From the NCBI RefSeq assembly GCF_015694345.1, contig NZ_JADQDC010000004.1, forward strand, positions 264,522-328,521: a DNA stretch of 64,000 nucleotides. Direction: 5' to 3'. Position numbers and translations under genes: made by a program. The notes under the pieces are model-generated. The model did no database searches. It worked only from the letters and a program-made list of their open reading frames with translations, and was not told the origin of the DNA. Shown in pieces: positions 1 to 8,528 of this stretch. Source of the stretch: Novosphingobium jiangmenense (lineage in GTDB: Bacteria; Pseudomonadota; Alphaproteobacteria; Sphingomonadales; Sphingomonadaceae). The first letter of the stretch is position 1. Every line of letters starts with the position of its first letter.

Positions 1-198
1 CGGGCCGCCGCTCCACCCTGAGAGGAAACCGGGGAGGGATTCGCGCATCGGCGCAAGGTCGGGCGCGTGCATCGCGCGCAGTTCGGCATAGGCCGGATCG
101 GCGTCCATTAGGTCATAGAAGCGGTCGGTGATGCGGCGCAGAGTGTCGATGCCGCCAAGGCGGTCGTAGGGGCTTTTTGCGGGGGCCTGGGTAGCCAA
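1..198 (-). CDS. Group II truncated haemoglobin, N-terminal part (cut by window edge)
   Basis: Only the first 66 codons are in the window; the reading frame runs off position 1. The visible protein has the hallmarks of group II (trHbO-like) globins: a YDRLGG opening, an FYDLM helix, a histidine followed about 20 residues later by FLSGW and a GGP turn. Such proteins bind haem and react with O2, NO or peroxide in the cytoplasm. I chose a TTG start at 198 because a GGAG box lies seven bases upstream and the family usually begins just before the YDRLGG motif; no ATG fits better. The proximal haem histidine lies in the missing part or at the edge, so haem binding is inferred from the family. Confidence 0.8.
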   Translation of the reverse strand, partial: MATQAPAKSPYDRLGGIDTLRRITDRFYDLMDADPAYAELRAMHAPDLAPMRESLPGFLSGWSGGP

Positions 199-285
199 GG
201 AATTGCTCCGGAACTGGGATCTGGAGCCTTGCTTCTGCCCGCGATCTGCGCCCGCAACATTGACCGCAATCAATCACTTGGCGCT

Positions 286-474
286 TCATTCGCGGTGGGG
301 AAGGGCCTTGGCCGCCAATCCTGCCGCCATGCCGCCGAGCACGGCACCGATGGCCCAGTTCGTCGCCACTGCATCCCACTGGCGATAGCGGGTCCACTCG
401 CTCCCGGTGCGCAGCGATGTCCATGCGAGTCGGCCCAGGGCATAGGCCGGAGCGGCGAACAAAAGGTTGGCCAT
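286..474 (-). CDS. Small hypothetical membrane protein, 62 aa
   Basis: Short ORF between the DNA ligase and the truncated haemoglobin, all on the minus strand. It starts at ATG 474 with a GGGAGAG ribosome-binding site about seven bases upstream. A hydrophobic glycine/alanine-rich stretch near residues 38-56 (WAIGAVLGGMAAGLAAKAL) looks like one membrane helix, and the N-terminus (MANLLFAAPAYALG) is also hydrophobic. I do not recognise a family. The good ribosome site and the sensible spacing to both neighbours make it a plausible real gene, but no function can be assigned. Confidence 0.55.
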   Translation of the reverse strand: MANLLFAAPAYALGRLAWTSLRTGSEWTRYRQWDAVATNWAIGAVLGGMAAGLAAKALPHRE

Positions 475-536
475 TAGCGTTCTCTCCCAGAGCTTTACGG
501 AAGAACGGCAATGGCGTTGCAGGGTTCCGCCAGAGC

Positions 537-2132
537 CTAGTCCGCGATCAGGTTCCTGAGCGTTTCAAGCCGGTCAGCTTCATGAGCCGGTTTGTCGTTG
601 CGGATGCGGCTGATGCGGGGGAAACGCATGGCGACGCCGGACTTGTGGCGCTTGCTGGCGTGGACCGAATCGAAGGCGACTTCGAACACCAGCGACTTGT
701 CGGTCTCGCGCACCGGGCCGAACTTCGCTACGGTGTGCTGCCGGACGTAGCGATCGAGCCATTTCAGCTCCTCGTCGGTAAAGCCGAAGTAGGCCTTGCC
801 GACCGGAAGCAGCTCTGCGCCCTCGTCCGGATCGCCGTTCCAGCAGCCGAAGGTGTAGTCCGAGTAGAAGGAGGACCGCTTCCCCGAACCCCGCTGCGCA
901 TACATCAGCACGCAATCGATCAGCAGCGGATCGCGCTTCCACTTGTACCACAGCCCGGTCCGCCGTCCGGCGACGTAGGGACTGTCGCGCCGCTTGAGCA
1001 TGACTCCTTCGATCGCCTCGTCACGCGCCCTTGCACGAATCTCGGCGAGTTCGTCGAAGCTCCGGGCCTCGATCACCTGCGAGATATCGAAGCGGTTCTG
1101 GTCCAGCTTGGGCACCAGTGCTTCCAGCCGCGCCCGGCGCTGTTCCCAGGCCCATTCGCGCAAGTCTTCACCATCCTCGATGAGCAGATCATAGAGGCGC
1201 ACGAACGCGGGATAATCGCTGAGCATCGCCTTCGACACGGACTTGCGGCCAAGACGCTGCTGCAGGGCATTGAAGCTTGCCGCCCCGCCAGTCTCGCCGC
1301 CCTGATGCGCCCCGCGCACCAGCAGTTCGCCGTCGAGCACGCAGGGCGTGGTCAGCGCAGCGGTCACTTCGGGAAAGGTGCCGGAAATGTCGTCGCCGCT
1401 GCGCGAATAGACGCGCGTCTCGCCCGCGACATGAACAATCTGCACGCGAATGCCGTCCCATTTCCACTCGGCTGCGAATTCCGAGAGGTCGAGGCTTTCC
1501 GCTTCGAGCGGATGGGCCAGCATGAAGGGCCGGAACAGCGGCAGTAGGTCGGTGCGGGGCGGTGCCGCGCCATTGGCGGCCCAGTCGAACAGGGGCAGGT
1601 AAGGTGGTGCCTGCCCGTGCCAGTATTCCTCCACATCCTCGACGCTGACTTCAAAGGCCTGCGCAAATGCGACCTTGGCGAGGCGCGCGGAAATGCCGAT
1701 GCGCATTGCGCCGGTGGCAAGCTTCAGCAGAGCATAGCGACCGTTGACGTCAAGACGGTCCATCAGGTCGGTGAGAATTCCGGGTGCTGTGCTGCGCGTG
1801 CTGGCGTGCAAGGTCTCGACCACTTCGGCGACCGAGGGCGGGGGCAGGCGCTCGCCGATCGGCTCAGGCCAGAGCAGGCTGGCGGTCTCGGCCGTATCGC
1901 CCACGTAATCGCGGCTCAGCGTCCACAGCACCGGGTCGACCCGCTCGGCCATCAGCGAACGGATCAGGCTCGCCTTTACTGCCGGGAAGTCCAGCCCATC
2001 GGTGAGCGCGGCCAGCGCCCAGCCCCGATCGGGATCGGGCATCTCACGCAAGTACTCGGCCAGCAGCGCCAGCTTGGCATTGCGTGATGGCGTGAGGACG
2101 AGCGCGTCGAGCAGGGCGGCGAAGCGCTCCAT
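537..2132 (-). CDS. ATP-dependent DNA ligase (ligase-associated damage-response type)
   Basis: A 531-residue ATP-dependent DNA ligase. The order is an N-terminal DNA-binding domain (about 1-200), an adenylation domain with motif I EWKWDGIR (nucleotidyl-lysine K224), ligase motifs including LDGELLVRG and EGVMLKRRDSPY, and a C-terminal OB-fold (about 400-531). Length and the N-terminal DNA-binding domain match the bacterial family annotated as cisplatin-damage-response ligase (TIGR04120), not LigD, which carries extra polymerase and nuclease domains. Its ATG overlaps the stop of the upstream exonuclease gene by one base (TGATG), so the pair is translationally coupled. It is probably a repair ligase backing up the NAD-dependent LigA, which is not in this window. 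Confidence 0.93.
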   Translation of the reverse strand: MERFAALLDALVLTPSRNAKLALLAEYLREMPDPDRGWALAALTDGLDFPAVKASLIRSLMAERVDPVLWTLSRDYVGDTAETASLLWPEPIGERLPPPSVAEVVETLHASTRSTAPGILTDLMDRLDVNGRYALLKLATGAMRIGISARLAKVAFAQAFEVSVEDVEEYWHGQAPPYLPLFDWAANGAAPPRTDLLPLFRPFMLAHPLEAESLDLSEFAAEWKWDGIRVQIVHVAGETRVYSRSGDDISGTFPEVTAALTTPCVLDGELLVRGAHQGGETGGAASFNALQQRLGRKSVSKAMLSDYPAFVRLYDLLIEDGEDLREWAWEQRRARLEALVPKLDQNRFDISQVIEARSFDELAEIRARARDEAIEGVMLKRRDSPYVAGRRTGLWYKWKRDPLLIDCVLMYAQRGSGKRSSFYSDYTFGCWNGDPDEGAELLPVGKAYFGFTDEELKWLDRYVRQHTVAKFGPVRETDKSLVFEVAFDSVHASKRHKSGVAMRFPRISRIRNDKPAHEADRLETLRNLIAD

Positions 2133-3148
2133 CAGTCGTCCTCGTCCTCATACCCCACCAGCGCCAGGGCACGGGCCTTGCGCTGCGTCAGTTCGCACCA
2201 GCGCAGCAGCGCTTCCTCGCGACCGTGGGTGATCCAAGTCTCGGCCGGGTTCACCTGCGCGATGGTGTGGGTCAGTTCATCCCAGTCGGCGTGATCCGAG
2301 ATGATCAGCGGCAGTTCGACATTGCGCTGCCGCGCCCGCTGCCGCACGCGCATCCAGCCTGACGCCATAGCGGTGACCGGATCGGGCAGGCGACGGCTCC
2401 AGCGGTCGTTGAGCGCGGACGGCGGGCAGATCACAATGCTGTTGACCAGCGCCGCCTTTGGCACGCCCGCGACGGCCTTGAGATCGCCCAGATCGACGCC
2501 GTGGTCCTCGTAAAGCCGGCACATCCGCTCCATCGCGCCATGCAGCCAGATTGTTTCGCTGTAGCCGGCAGCACGCAGTTCGGCGATCACGCGTTGCGCC
2601 TTGCCGAGTGCATAGGCACCCACGAGCACGCAGCGCCCCTGATCGTTTTCTCGCGCAGAGAGCAGCTTGGCCATTTCATCTGCAATCGGCGGGTGGCGGA
2701 ACACCGGCAGCCCGAACGTCGCCTCCGTGATGAACACGTCGCAGGGTGTCACCTCGAACGGTGGGCAGGTCGGATCTGCGCGGCGCTTGTAGTCCCCGGT
2801 GATGACGACGCGCTCGCCAGCGTGTTCCAGCAGGATCTGGGCCGAGCCGAGGACATGACCGGCGGGTACGAACGTCGCGCGCACGCCGCCGCGCAGTTCC
2901 AGCGTCTCGCCATAGGTAACAGGAGCCGCCCGAACTGCGCTGTCCGCTTCAACCCCGTACCGCAGTTGCATGATCGCCAGGGTTTCCGGCGTCGCCACCG
3001 TGCGACCGTGGCCGCCGCGAGCGTGGTCGGCATGGCCATGGGTGACCAGAGCCGTCTCCACCGGACGTGCCGGGTCGATCCATACGTCGGCAGGCGCAAC
3101 GTGGATGCCCATCGGCTCCGCCCTGATCCACGAGAATGCCGCTGCCAT
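2132..3148 (-). CDS. Ligase-associated DNA exonuclease, metallo-beta-lactamase fold
   Basis: A metallo-beta-lactamase/beta-CASP protein with the zinc motif THGHADHARGGH near residues 38-49, a GDYKR motif and a late SDHADW histidine. It matches the family annotated as ligase-associated DNA exonuclease (TIGR04122; SNM1/Pso2-like relatives), which accompanies the ATP-dependent ligase next to it. The frame is open up to a GTG at 3211, but homologues as I recall them begin close to the FSWIRAEPMGIHV segment, so I prefer ATG 3148 (338 aa); neither start has a strong ribosome site. The stop overlaps the ligase start by one base. The helicase and PdeM-type nuclease that often complete this gene set are absent here. 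Confidence 0.88.
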   Translation of the reverse strand: MAAAFSWIRAEPMGIHVAPADVWIDPARPVETALVTHGHADHARGGHGRTVATPETLAIMQLRYGVEADSAVRAAPVTYGETLELRGGVRATFVPAGHVLGSAQILLEHAGERVVITGDYKRRADPTCPPFEVTPCDVFITEATFGLPVFRHPPIADEMAKLLSARENDQGRCVLVGAYALGKAQRVIAELRAAGYSETIWLHGAMERMCRLYEDHGVDLGDLKAVAGVPKAALVNSIVICPPSALNDRWSRRLPDPVTAMASGWMRVRQRARQRNVELPLIISDHADWDELTHTIAQVNPAETWITHGREEALLRWCELTQRKARALALVGYEDEDD

Positions 3149-3283
3149 GCCGGAACAATGGCTGCCCGCCGGGATTCGTTCCAGATGCACCAATGCCACA
3201 GGTTTCGACACGCGGGACAGGCAAGGTTCAGGTCATGGAGTTAGCTTGCCCCAGCCCTCCACCAGCGATCCGGGAGACAAGCC

Positions 3284-3799
3284 ATGCTCCGCAAAAGCCC
3301 CCTCCTGCTCGCGCCGTTGTGCGCAGCCGTGCTGCTGGCGGGGTGTGACGGCAAGGGGAAGGAGACCGGCCCCGATGTCTCGCCCACGGCTTCGATACCG
3401 GCGGTCGCTCCGCCGGAACCTCCCGTCACCGCTGTCCCGCCGTCACGCAATCCGCTGGCCAGCTTCGACCGGCTTGATGCAGCGCACGACGGCAGCATTT
3501 CCAGCGCCGAATACGCTCAGGGCGCGCAAAGCCTGTTCGAGATGATGGACATGGAACACGACGGCAATCTCAACGCCGCGGAGCTTCAGGCCGGGGCAGC
3601 GATGCTGGCGGAGCTGGATGGACTCACCCCGCAGAGCCTGCTCGCGGTGGCCGACACGGACAACGACGGCAAGCTGACCCTGTCGGAATGGATGGCGTTC
3701 AACAACACGCGCTTCACGATGATCGACAGCAACGGCGACGGCCTGATCGACCGGGGTGAATGGGCAGCGCCGCATACGCCGCTGCCCGAGGCGCGATAA
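3284..3799 (+). CDS. EF-hand calcium-binding lipoprotein
   Basis: 171 residues. It starts with a lipoprotein signal peptide ending in lipobox LLAGC (Cys21), followed by a Pro/Thr-rich linker, then four EF-hand-like loops: DRLDAAHDGSISSAEY, DMEHDGNLNAAEL, DTDNDGKLTLSEW and DSNGDGLIDRGEW. The last two have canonical Asp/Asn ligands at positions 1, 3 and 5 and a Glu at 12; the first is degenerate at position 3. It is predicted to be anchored in an outer or inner membrane leaflet facing the periplasm and to bind Ca2+. Function beyond that is unknown. It stands alone, converging on clpA across a strong terminator. Confidence 0.85.
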   Translation: MLRKSPLLLAPLCAAVLLAGCDGKGKETGPDVSPTASIPAVAPPEPPVTAVPPSRNPLASFDRLDAAHDGSISSAEYAQGAQSLFEMMDMEHDGNLNAAELQAGAAMLAELDGLTPQSLLAVADTDNDGKLTLSEWMAFNNTRFTMIDSNGDGLIDRGEWAAPHTPLPEAR

Positions 3800-3805
3800 A
3801 TCCCA

Positions 3806-3846
3806 AAGGAAAGGGCGGCACCTTGCGATGCCGCCCTTCCTTTCCT
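3806..3846. terminator. Bidirectional rho-independent terminator between EF-hand gene and clpA
   Basis: A 10-bp GC-rich stem (AAGGGCGGCA at 3811-3820 with TGCCGCCCTT at 3829-3838) closes an 8-base loop and is flanked by A/G-rich sequence on the left and T/C-rich sequence on the right. It can serve both converging transcripts. Confidence 0.85.
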
Positions 3847-3860
3847 TCAAGGCCTGAAGC

Positions 3861-6224
3861 TTATTCGGCTTCGTCCGCGCTCGGCTCTTCGGTCGCCGCG
3901 CTTCCGGCCTTGCCCTTGCGGGCCTTCTTCTTGACCAGCTTGGGCGCGGCCGGCGTCAGCTCGAAGGAAAGCGCGTCCTCCTTGAGGCTGACGTGGACTT
4001 CGCCGCCATTGGCGAGCTTGCCGAACAGCAGTTCCTCGGCGAGCGGCTTCTTGACCTTTTCCTGGATCAGGCGGGCCATCGGGCGGGCACCGTAGAGCTT
4101 GTCATAGCCCTTCTTGGCCAGCCAGCTGCGCGCTTCGGCATCGAACTGGATGTGGACGTTCTGTTCGGCCAGCTGCAGTTCGAGCTGCAGCACGAACTTG
4201 TCGACCACGCGGCTGACAACCTCGGGCGGCAGGTAACCGAACGGCACGATCGCATCGAGACGGTTGCGGAACTCGGGCGTGAACATCTTCTTCACGGCCT
4301 CGTCACCCGCGTCGGCCTTCGACACATCGCCGAAGCCGATGCCCTGGCGCGCCATGTCCGAAGCGCCCGCATTGGTGGTCATGATCAGGACCACGTTTCG
4401 GAAATCCACCGTCTTGCCGTGGTGGTCGGTCAGGCGGCCGTTGTCCATCACCTGCAGCAGTATGTTGAACAGGTCGGGGTGGGCCTTCTCGATCTCGTCG
4501 AGCAGCAGGACGCAGTGCGGCTGCTGGTCGATCGCGTCGGTCAGCAGACCGCCCTGATCGAACCCGACGTAGCCCGGAGGCGCACCGATCAGGCGCGAAA
4601 CCGAGTGGCGCTCCATGTATTCCGACATGTCGAAGCGCTGCAGCGGGATGCCCATGATCTGGGCGAGGCTGCGGGCAACTTCGGTCTTGCCGACGCCGGT
4701 CGGGCCCGAGAACAGGAACGAGCCGATCGGCTTGTCTGCATCGCGCAGGCCTGCACGGCTCAGCTTCATTGCCGAGGACAGGACCTCGATCGCCTTGTCC
4801 TGACCGAACACCAGACGCTTCAGGTCGCGCTCGAGATGTTCGAGCACCTTCTTGTCGTCCGAGCTGACCGACTTGGGCGGGATGCGCGCCATCGTCGCGA
4901 TGACCTGCTCGATCTCGCGCGCGGTGATGGTCTTCTTGCGCTTGTTCGGCGGCACCAGCATCTGCATCGCGCCCACTTCGTCGATCACGTCGATCGCCTT
5001 GTCGGGCAGCTTGCGATCATTGATGTAGCGCGCCGAAAGCTCGACTGCGGTCTTGATCGCATCAGGCGTGTACTTGACCTTGTGGTGTTCCTCGAACGCG
5101 GTGCGCAGGCCACGCAGGATCTTGATCGTGTCCTCGATGGTCGGCTCGTTCACGTCGATCTTCTGGAACCGGCGCAGCAGGGCGCGGTCCTTTTCGAAGT
5201 GGTTGCGGAACTCCTTGTAGGTGGTCGAGCCGATGCAACGGATCGTCCCGCCCGAAAGCGCAGGCTTCAGCAGGTTCGAGGCATCCATGGCCCCGCCGCT
5301 GGTCGCGCCGGCACCGATCACGGTGTGGATCTCGTCGATGAACAGCACCGCGTGCGGCATCTTCTCGAGCTCCGAGACGACCTGCTTGAGGCGTTCCTCG
5401 AAGTCGCCGCGATAACGCGTTCCGGCCAGCAGCGACCCCATGTCGAGCGAGTAGATCACCGCTTCGGACAGCACTTCCGGCACTTCGCCTTCGACGATCT
5501 TGCGCGCCAGACCCTCGGCGATGGCGGTCTTGCCGACGCCCGGATCGCCCACGTAGAGCGGGTTGTTCTTGGAACGGCGACACAGGATCTGGATCGTGCG
5601 GTCCACTTCGGGCCCGCGCCCGATCAGCGGATCGACCTTGCCGTTCAGCGCCTTCTCGTTGAGGTTGACGCAGAACTGGTCGAGCGCGGTTTCCTTCTTC
5701 TGGCCCTTGGCGTCGGCCTTTTCTTCCTGCTGCTTCGGAGCCTCTTCCTCGGCGCCCTTGGGCGTGCGGCCTTCAACCTGCCGGCCGCCCTTGCCGATGC
5801 CGTGGCTGATGAAGCTGACCGCATCGAGGCGGCTCATGTCCTGCTGCTGGAGGAAGTAGACCGCATAGGAATCGCGTTCCGAGAACAGCGCGACCAGCAC
5901 GTTCGCCCCCGTCACGGTGTCCTTGCCCGAGGACTGCACGTGCAGGATGGCGCGCTGGATCACCCGCTGGAACCCGGCGGTCGGCTGGGGATCGGCCTTT
6001 TCCTGGGTCTTGAGCGACTGGTATTCCTGATCGAGGTACTGGCGCACCACGTCACCAAGATCGCCAAGGTCCACGCCGCAAGCCTGCATGACCTGCGCCG
6101 CATCCGGATCGTCGATCAGGGCCAGCAGGAGATGCTCGAGAGTCGCGTACTCGTGGCTGCGCTCGGACGCGTTGGCGAGCGCGGTGTGCAGCGTTTTCTC
6201 GAGACTCTGGGCGAAACTGGGCAT
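3861..6224 (-). CDS. clpA: ATP-dependent Clp protease ATP-binding subunit ClpA
   Basis: 787-residue Hsp100 unfoldase that feeds substrates to ClpP. It has the double Clp-N repeat (about 1-145), an acidic/lysine-rich linker, AAA+ module 1 with Walker A GDPGVGKT (226-233) and Walker B VLFIDE, and AAA+ module 2 with Walker A GPTGVGKT (507-514) and LLLDEIEKAH. The IGF loop (RQGIGFGD) is the ClpP-docking signature, which separates it from ClpB; the middle coiled coil of ClpB is also absent. The C-terminus is lysine-rich then acidic. The frame is open upstream, but ATG 6224 gives the usual MPSFAQSLEKTL start. The adaptor gene clpS, often immediately upstream, is not here. Confidence 0.96.
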   Translation of the reverse strand: MPSFAQSLEKTLHTALANASERSHEYATLEHLLLALIDDPDAAQVMQACGVDLGDLGDVVRQYLDQEYQSLKTQEKADPQPTAGFQRVIQRAILHVQSSGKDTVTGANVLVALFSERDSYAVYFLQQQDMSRLDAVSFISHGIGKGGRQVEGRTPKGAEEEAPKQQEEKADAKGQKKETALDQFCVNLNEKALNGKVDPLIGRGPEVDRTIQILCRRSKNNPLYVGDPGVGKTAIAEGLARKIVEGEVPEVLSEAVIYSLDMGSLLAGTRYRGDFEERLKQVVSELEKMPHAVLFIDEIHTVIGAGATSGGAMDASNLLKPALSGGTIRCIGSTTYKEFRNHFEKDRALLRRFQKIDVNEPTIEDTIKILRGLRTAFEEHHKVKYTPDAIKTAVELSARYINDRKLPDKAIDVIDEVGAMQMLVPPNKRKKTITAREIEQVIATMARIPPKSVSSDDKKVLEHLERDLKRLVFGQDKAIEVLSSAMKLSRAGLRDADKPIGSFLFSGPTGVGKTEVARSLAQIMGIPLQRFDMSEYMERHSVSRLIGAPPGYVGFDQGGLLTDAIDQQPHCVLLLDEIEKAHPDLFNILLQVMDNGRLTDHHGKTVDFRNVVLIMTTNAGASDMARQGIGFGDVSKADAGDEAVKKMFTPEFRNRLDAIVPFGYLPPEVVSRVVDKFVLQLELQLAEQNVHIQFDAEARSWLAKKGYDKLYGARPMARLIQEKVKKPLAEELLFGKLANGGEVHVSLKEDALSFELTPAAPKLVKKKARKGKAGSAATEEPSADEAE

Positions 6225-6286
6225 GTTGCGGCTACTTTCTGGCTTGCGCCGGTGGGTTCTCCGACATGGAGAGTGCACACGCGTTA

Positions 6287-6301
6287 TTAACCCGGGCTAA
6301 A
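6287..6301 (-). promoter_or_regulatory. Possible CtrA-type site upstream of clpA
   Basis: TTAA, seven bases (CCCGGGC), then TAAA: one mismatch to the alphaproteobacterial CtrA consensus TTAA-N7-TTAA, 63-77 bases before the clpA start. It is also an imperfect palindrome. A chance match is quite possible; it is listed because two CtrA-network genes occur in the same window. Confidence 0.25.
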
Positions 6302-6392
6302 CCACGTGTGAGGGTGAGAACAGATGCCTGAAAGACACCCGTATATGCCGGGATATGGTGACGCCCTTCGGCAAAGGGAAGGGCGCGCGAAT

Positions 6393-6629
6393 TCATCCGG
6401 CCTCGCCTGAAGGAGGAGGCGTTCGGAACAGGGCTTCAGCTGCGGCGCGATGGGCGCTCGCCTTGTCGCGATGGGCAACCGTGCGCATGATTTCGAGTTC
6501 GAGCAGGCGGATGCGCTCGTTCAGTTCGTCGTGCGAATAAGGGTCAAGCACCTCGGTTGCCAGCTGGCTGGCCAGATCCCCTTTCGGGCGAGGGCGCTCA
6601 TCAAGGTCCATATCGGGCAGTTTGGGCAT
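6393..6629 (-). CDS. DUF1192 family protein
   Basis: 78-residue protein with a charged N-terminus (DERPRPKGD) followed by a helix predicted as coiled coil (HDELNERIRLLELEIMRTVAHRDKASAHRAAAEALF). The pattern of an ELxERIxLLExEI heptad followed by an RAAAxALF tail is that of DUF1192, a small alphaproteobacterial family of unknown function. It is transcribed divergently from the quinone oxidoreductase gene, a pairing I recall as common in alphaproteobacteria. It is unrelated in sequence to ClpS despite its place upstream of clpA. Confidence 0.8.
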   Translation of the reverse strand: MPKLPDMDLDERPRPKGDLASQLATEVLDPYSHDELNERIRLLELEIMRTVAHRDKASAHRAAAEALFRTPPPSGEAG

Positions 6630-6704
6630 TGCAGTGCCTTGCTGTCAACGCCTTGCATGGCTAGCCAAGGGCAAATTGGTATTCGCTAGCGACAAGGGCG
6701 GTGG

Positions 6705-7703
6705 ATGAGCGGCATTCCTGCAACAATGACGGCAATCGGCTGGGACGCCCCGGGCGGGCCGGAAGTGCTTCGGCCCGAGACTGTCCCGGTTCCGCAACCC
6801 GGTCCCGGGCAAGTGCTGGTCAGGGTAGCGTTCGCCGGCGTGAACCGGCCTGACGTGATCCAGCGACAGGGCTTCTATCCGCCGCCGCCCGATGCCTCGC
6901 CGCTGCCGGGACTGGAGATTTCCGGACAGGTCGTCGCCATGGGCGAAGGGGTGACCTGGCCCTTCACCGGCACGATGGTCTGCGCGCTGGTGGCAGGTGG
7001 CGGCTATGCCGAATACTGCATTGCCGAGGCGGCGCAGTGCCTGCAGGTGCCGACGGGCCTCTCGCTGGCCGAGGCGGCGGCAATCCCGGAAACGCTGTTC
7101 ACCGTCTGGCACAACGTGTTCGAACGCGGCATGGCGGCTCCCGGTGAGACGATCCTTGTCCACGGCGGCACCAGTGGCATCGGCTCGATGGCTGTGCTGC
7201 TCGGCAAGCTGTTCGGTGTCACGGTCATCGTCACCGCAGGCGGCCCGGACAAGTGCCGCCAGGCGCTGGAGATCGGCACGGCCCATGCAATCGACTACAA
7301 GGCGAGCGATTTCGTCGAGGAAGTGAAGCGCATCACCGAAGGGCGGGGCGTCGACCTCGTGCTCGACATGGTCGCGGGCGATTACGTCGCACGCAACCTG
7401 AAGTGCCTTGCCGACGACGGCCGCCACGTGACGATTGCGGTGCAGGGGGGGCTGAAGGCCGAACTCAACATGGCCGAAGTCATGCGCCGCCGCTTGACGC
7501 TGACCGGTTCGACCCTGCGCCCGCGTTCGAAGGCATTCAAGGCCGCGCTGGCCTCGGAAATCCGCGATACGGTCTGGCCGCTCGTGGCGGCAGGCGAGTT
7601 GCGCCCGATCATGGACCAGACCTTTGCGCTGGCCGAGGCATCTGCCGCCCACGTCCGGATGGAACAGGGCAGCCACATCGGCAAGATCGTGCTGGCGATC
7701 TGA
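6705..7703 (+). CDS. NAD(P)H quinone oxidoreductase, PIG3/zeta-crystallin type (MDR family)
   Basis: 332-residue medium-chain reductase. An N-terminal GroES-like domain (about 1-125, with VRVAFAGVNRPDVIQRQGFYPPPP) is followed by a Rossmann domain whose dinucleotide loop is VHGGTSGIGSMAVLLGK. The zinc-ligand cysteines of alcohol dehydrogenases are missing, as expected for quinone oxidoreductases. The sequence is closest to the PIG3-type subfamily (TIGR02824), which reduces quinones with NADPH in the cytosol. The frame begins at ATG 6705; a second in-frame ATG at 6726 (MTAIGWDAPGG) is possible. It ends at a strong terminator. Confidence 0.92.
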   Translation: MSGIPATMTAIGWDAPGGPEVLRPETVPVPQPGPGQVLVRVAFAGVNRPDVIQRQGFYPPPPDASPLPGLEISGQVVAMGEGVTWPFTGTMVCALVAGGGYAEYCIAEAAQCLQVPTGLSLAEAAAIPETLFTVWHNVFERGMAAPGETILVHGGTSGIGSMAVLLGKLFGVTVIVTAGGPDKCRQALEIGTAHAIDYKASDFVEEVKRITEGRGVDLVLDMVAGDYVARNLKCLADDGRHVTIAVQGGLKAELNMAEVMRRRLTLTGSTLRPRSKAFKAALASEIRDTVWPLVAAGELRPIMDQTFALAEASAAHVRMEQGSHIGKIVLAI

Positions 7704-7722
7704 GCCTGTTGCAAAGGCAACG

Positions 7723-7759
7723 AAAAAGGGCCGCCCCTTCGCAAGGGCGGTCCTTTTTC
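7723..7759. terminator. Bidirectional terminator between quinone oxidoreductase and TrcR-like gene
   Basis: AAAAAGGGCCGCCC pairs with GGGCGGTCCTTTTT across an 8-base loop. The A-run on one side and T-run on the other suit both converging genes. Confidence 0.9.
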
Positions 7760-7778
7760 GTCAGCCTGAGGCGGAAGT

Positions 7779-8483
7779 TCAGCTGTCCGAGATACCCTCG
7801 GCGCGGCGCGCGGCGAGCCACGCGGCGGCTTCGGCTTCCTGCGCGGCTTCCGAGGCAGCCTTGGCACTGGCCTGACGCTCGGCGCGCAGTTCCTCGATCA
7901 GGGCTTCCCGGTCGGTGCCGAGGCGCAGGGCGGCCTCGCCGTTGTCCTCGATGCCGGCCTTCTTGGCGGCCTTGGCTACCAGCGAATCGAGTTCGCGCTG
8001 CGAGCACAGGCCCAGCGTCACCGGGTCCTTCGGGTTGATGTTGCCGATGTTCCAGTGGCTGCGATCGCGGATCGCGGCGATGGTGGTGCGCGTGGTGCCG
8101 ATCAGCTTGCCGATCTGTGCGTCCGAAACTTCCGGATGGTTGCGCAGGATCCAGGCGATGCCGTCGGGCTTGTCCTGACGCTTGGAAACCGGGGTGTAGC
8201 GCGGGCCCTTGGTGCGGCTGACCGAGATCGGCGCGCGCTGCATCTTGAGCTTGTAGTCCGGGTTTGCCTGACCCTTGTCGATCTCGGCCTGGTTCAGTTC
8301 GCCCGAGTGGATCGGATCGCGCCCGGTGTACTTCTGCCCGGCCAGATCATCGGCCATGGCCTGCACTTCAAGGATGTGCAGCCCGCAGAACTCGGCGATC
8401 TGCTCGAACGTCAGCGCGGTGTTGTCGACGAGCCAGGACGCGGTGGCGTGCGGCATCAGCGGATACGTGGGCTGGTTGCTCAC
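7779..8483 (-). CDS. trcR: DUF1013 family cell-cycle transcriptional regulator (TrcR-like)
   Basis: 234-residue protein with the DUF1013 layout: an N-terminal segment (ATASWLVDNTALTFEQIAEFCGLH) and a helix-turn-helix-like core (DAQIGKLIGTTRTTIAAIRDRSHWN), then an alanine/glutamate-rich coiled-coil tail. In alphaproteobacteria this family is annotated as TrcR, an RNA-polymerase-associated regulator linked to the CtrA cell-cycle circuit. I place the start at GTG 8483, which has a GGGAG ribosome site seven bases upstream; ATG 8456 (MPHATASWL) is the main alternative. The open frame further upstream crosses repeats and is not coding. It is a single-gene unit. Confidence 0.85.
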   Translation of the reverse strand: MSNQPTYPLMPHATASWLVDNTALTFEQIAEFCGLHILEVQAMADDLAGQKYTGRDPIHSGELNQAEIDKGQANPDYKLKMQRAPISVSRTKGPRYTPVSKRQDKPDGIAWILRNHPEVSDAQIGKLIGTTRTTIAAIRDRSHWNIGNINPKDPVTLGLCSQRELDSLVAKAAKKAGIEDNGEAALRLGTDREALIEELRAERQASAKAASEAAQEAEAAAWLAARRAEGISDS

Positions 8484-8528
8484 GGACAATCTCCCGAAAA
8501 AAGCGGCTCCGCGAAAAGCGGATACAAT

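Noticed and set aside
3993..6290. Long plus-strand frame of about 765 codons opposite clpA
   Set aside because: It is antisense to a complete clpA; its composition is the mirror of the clpA codon pattern and it has no recognisable domain.
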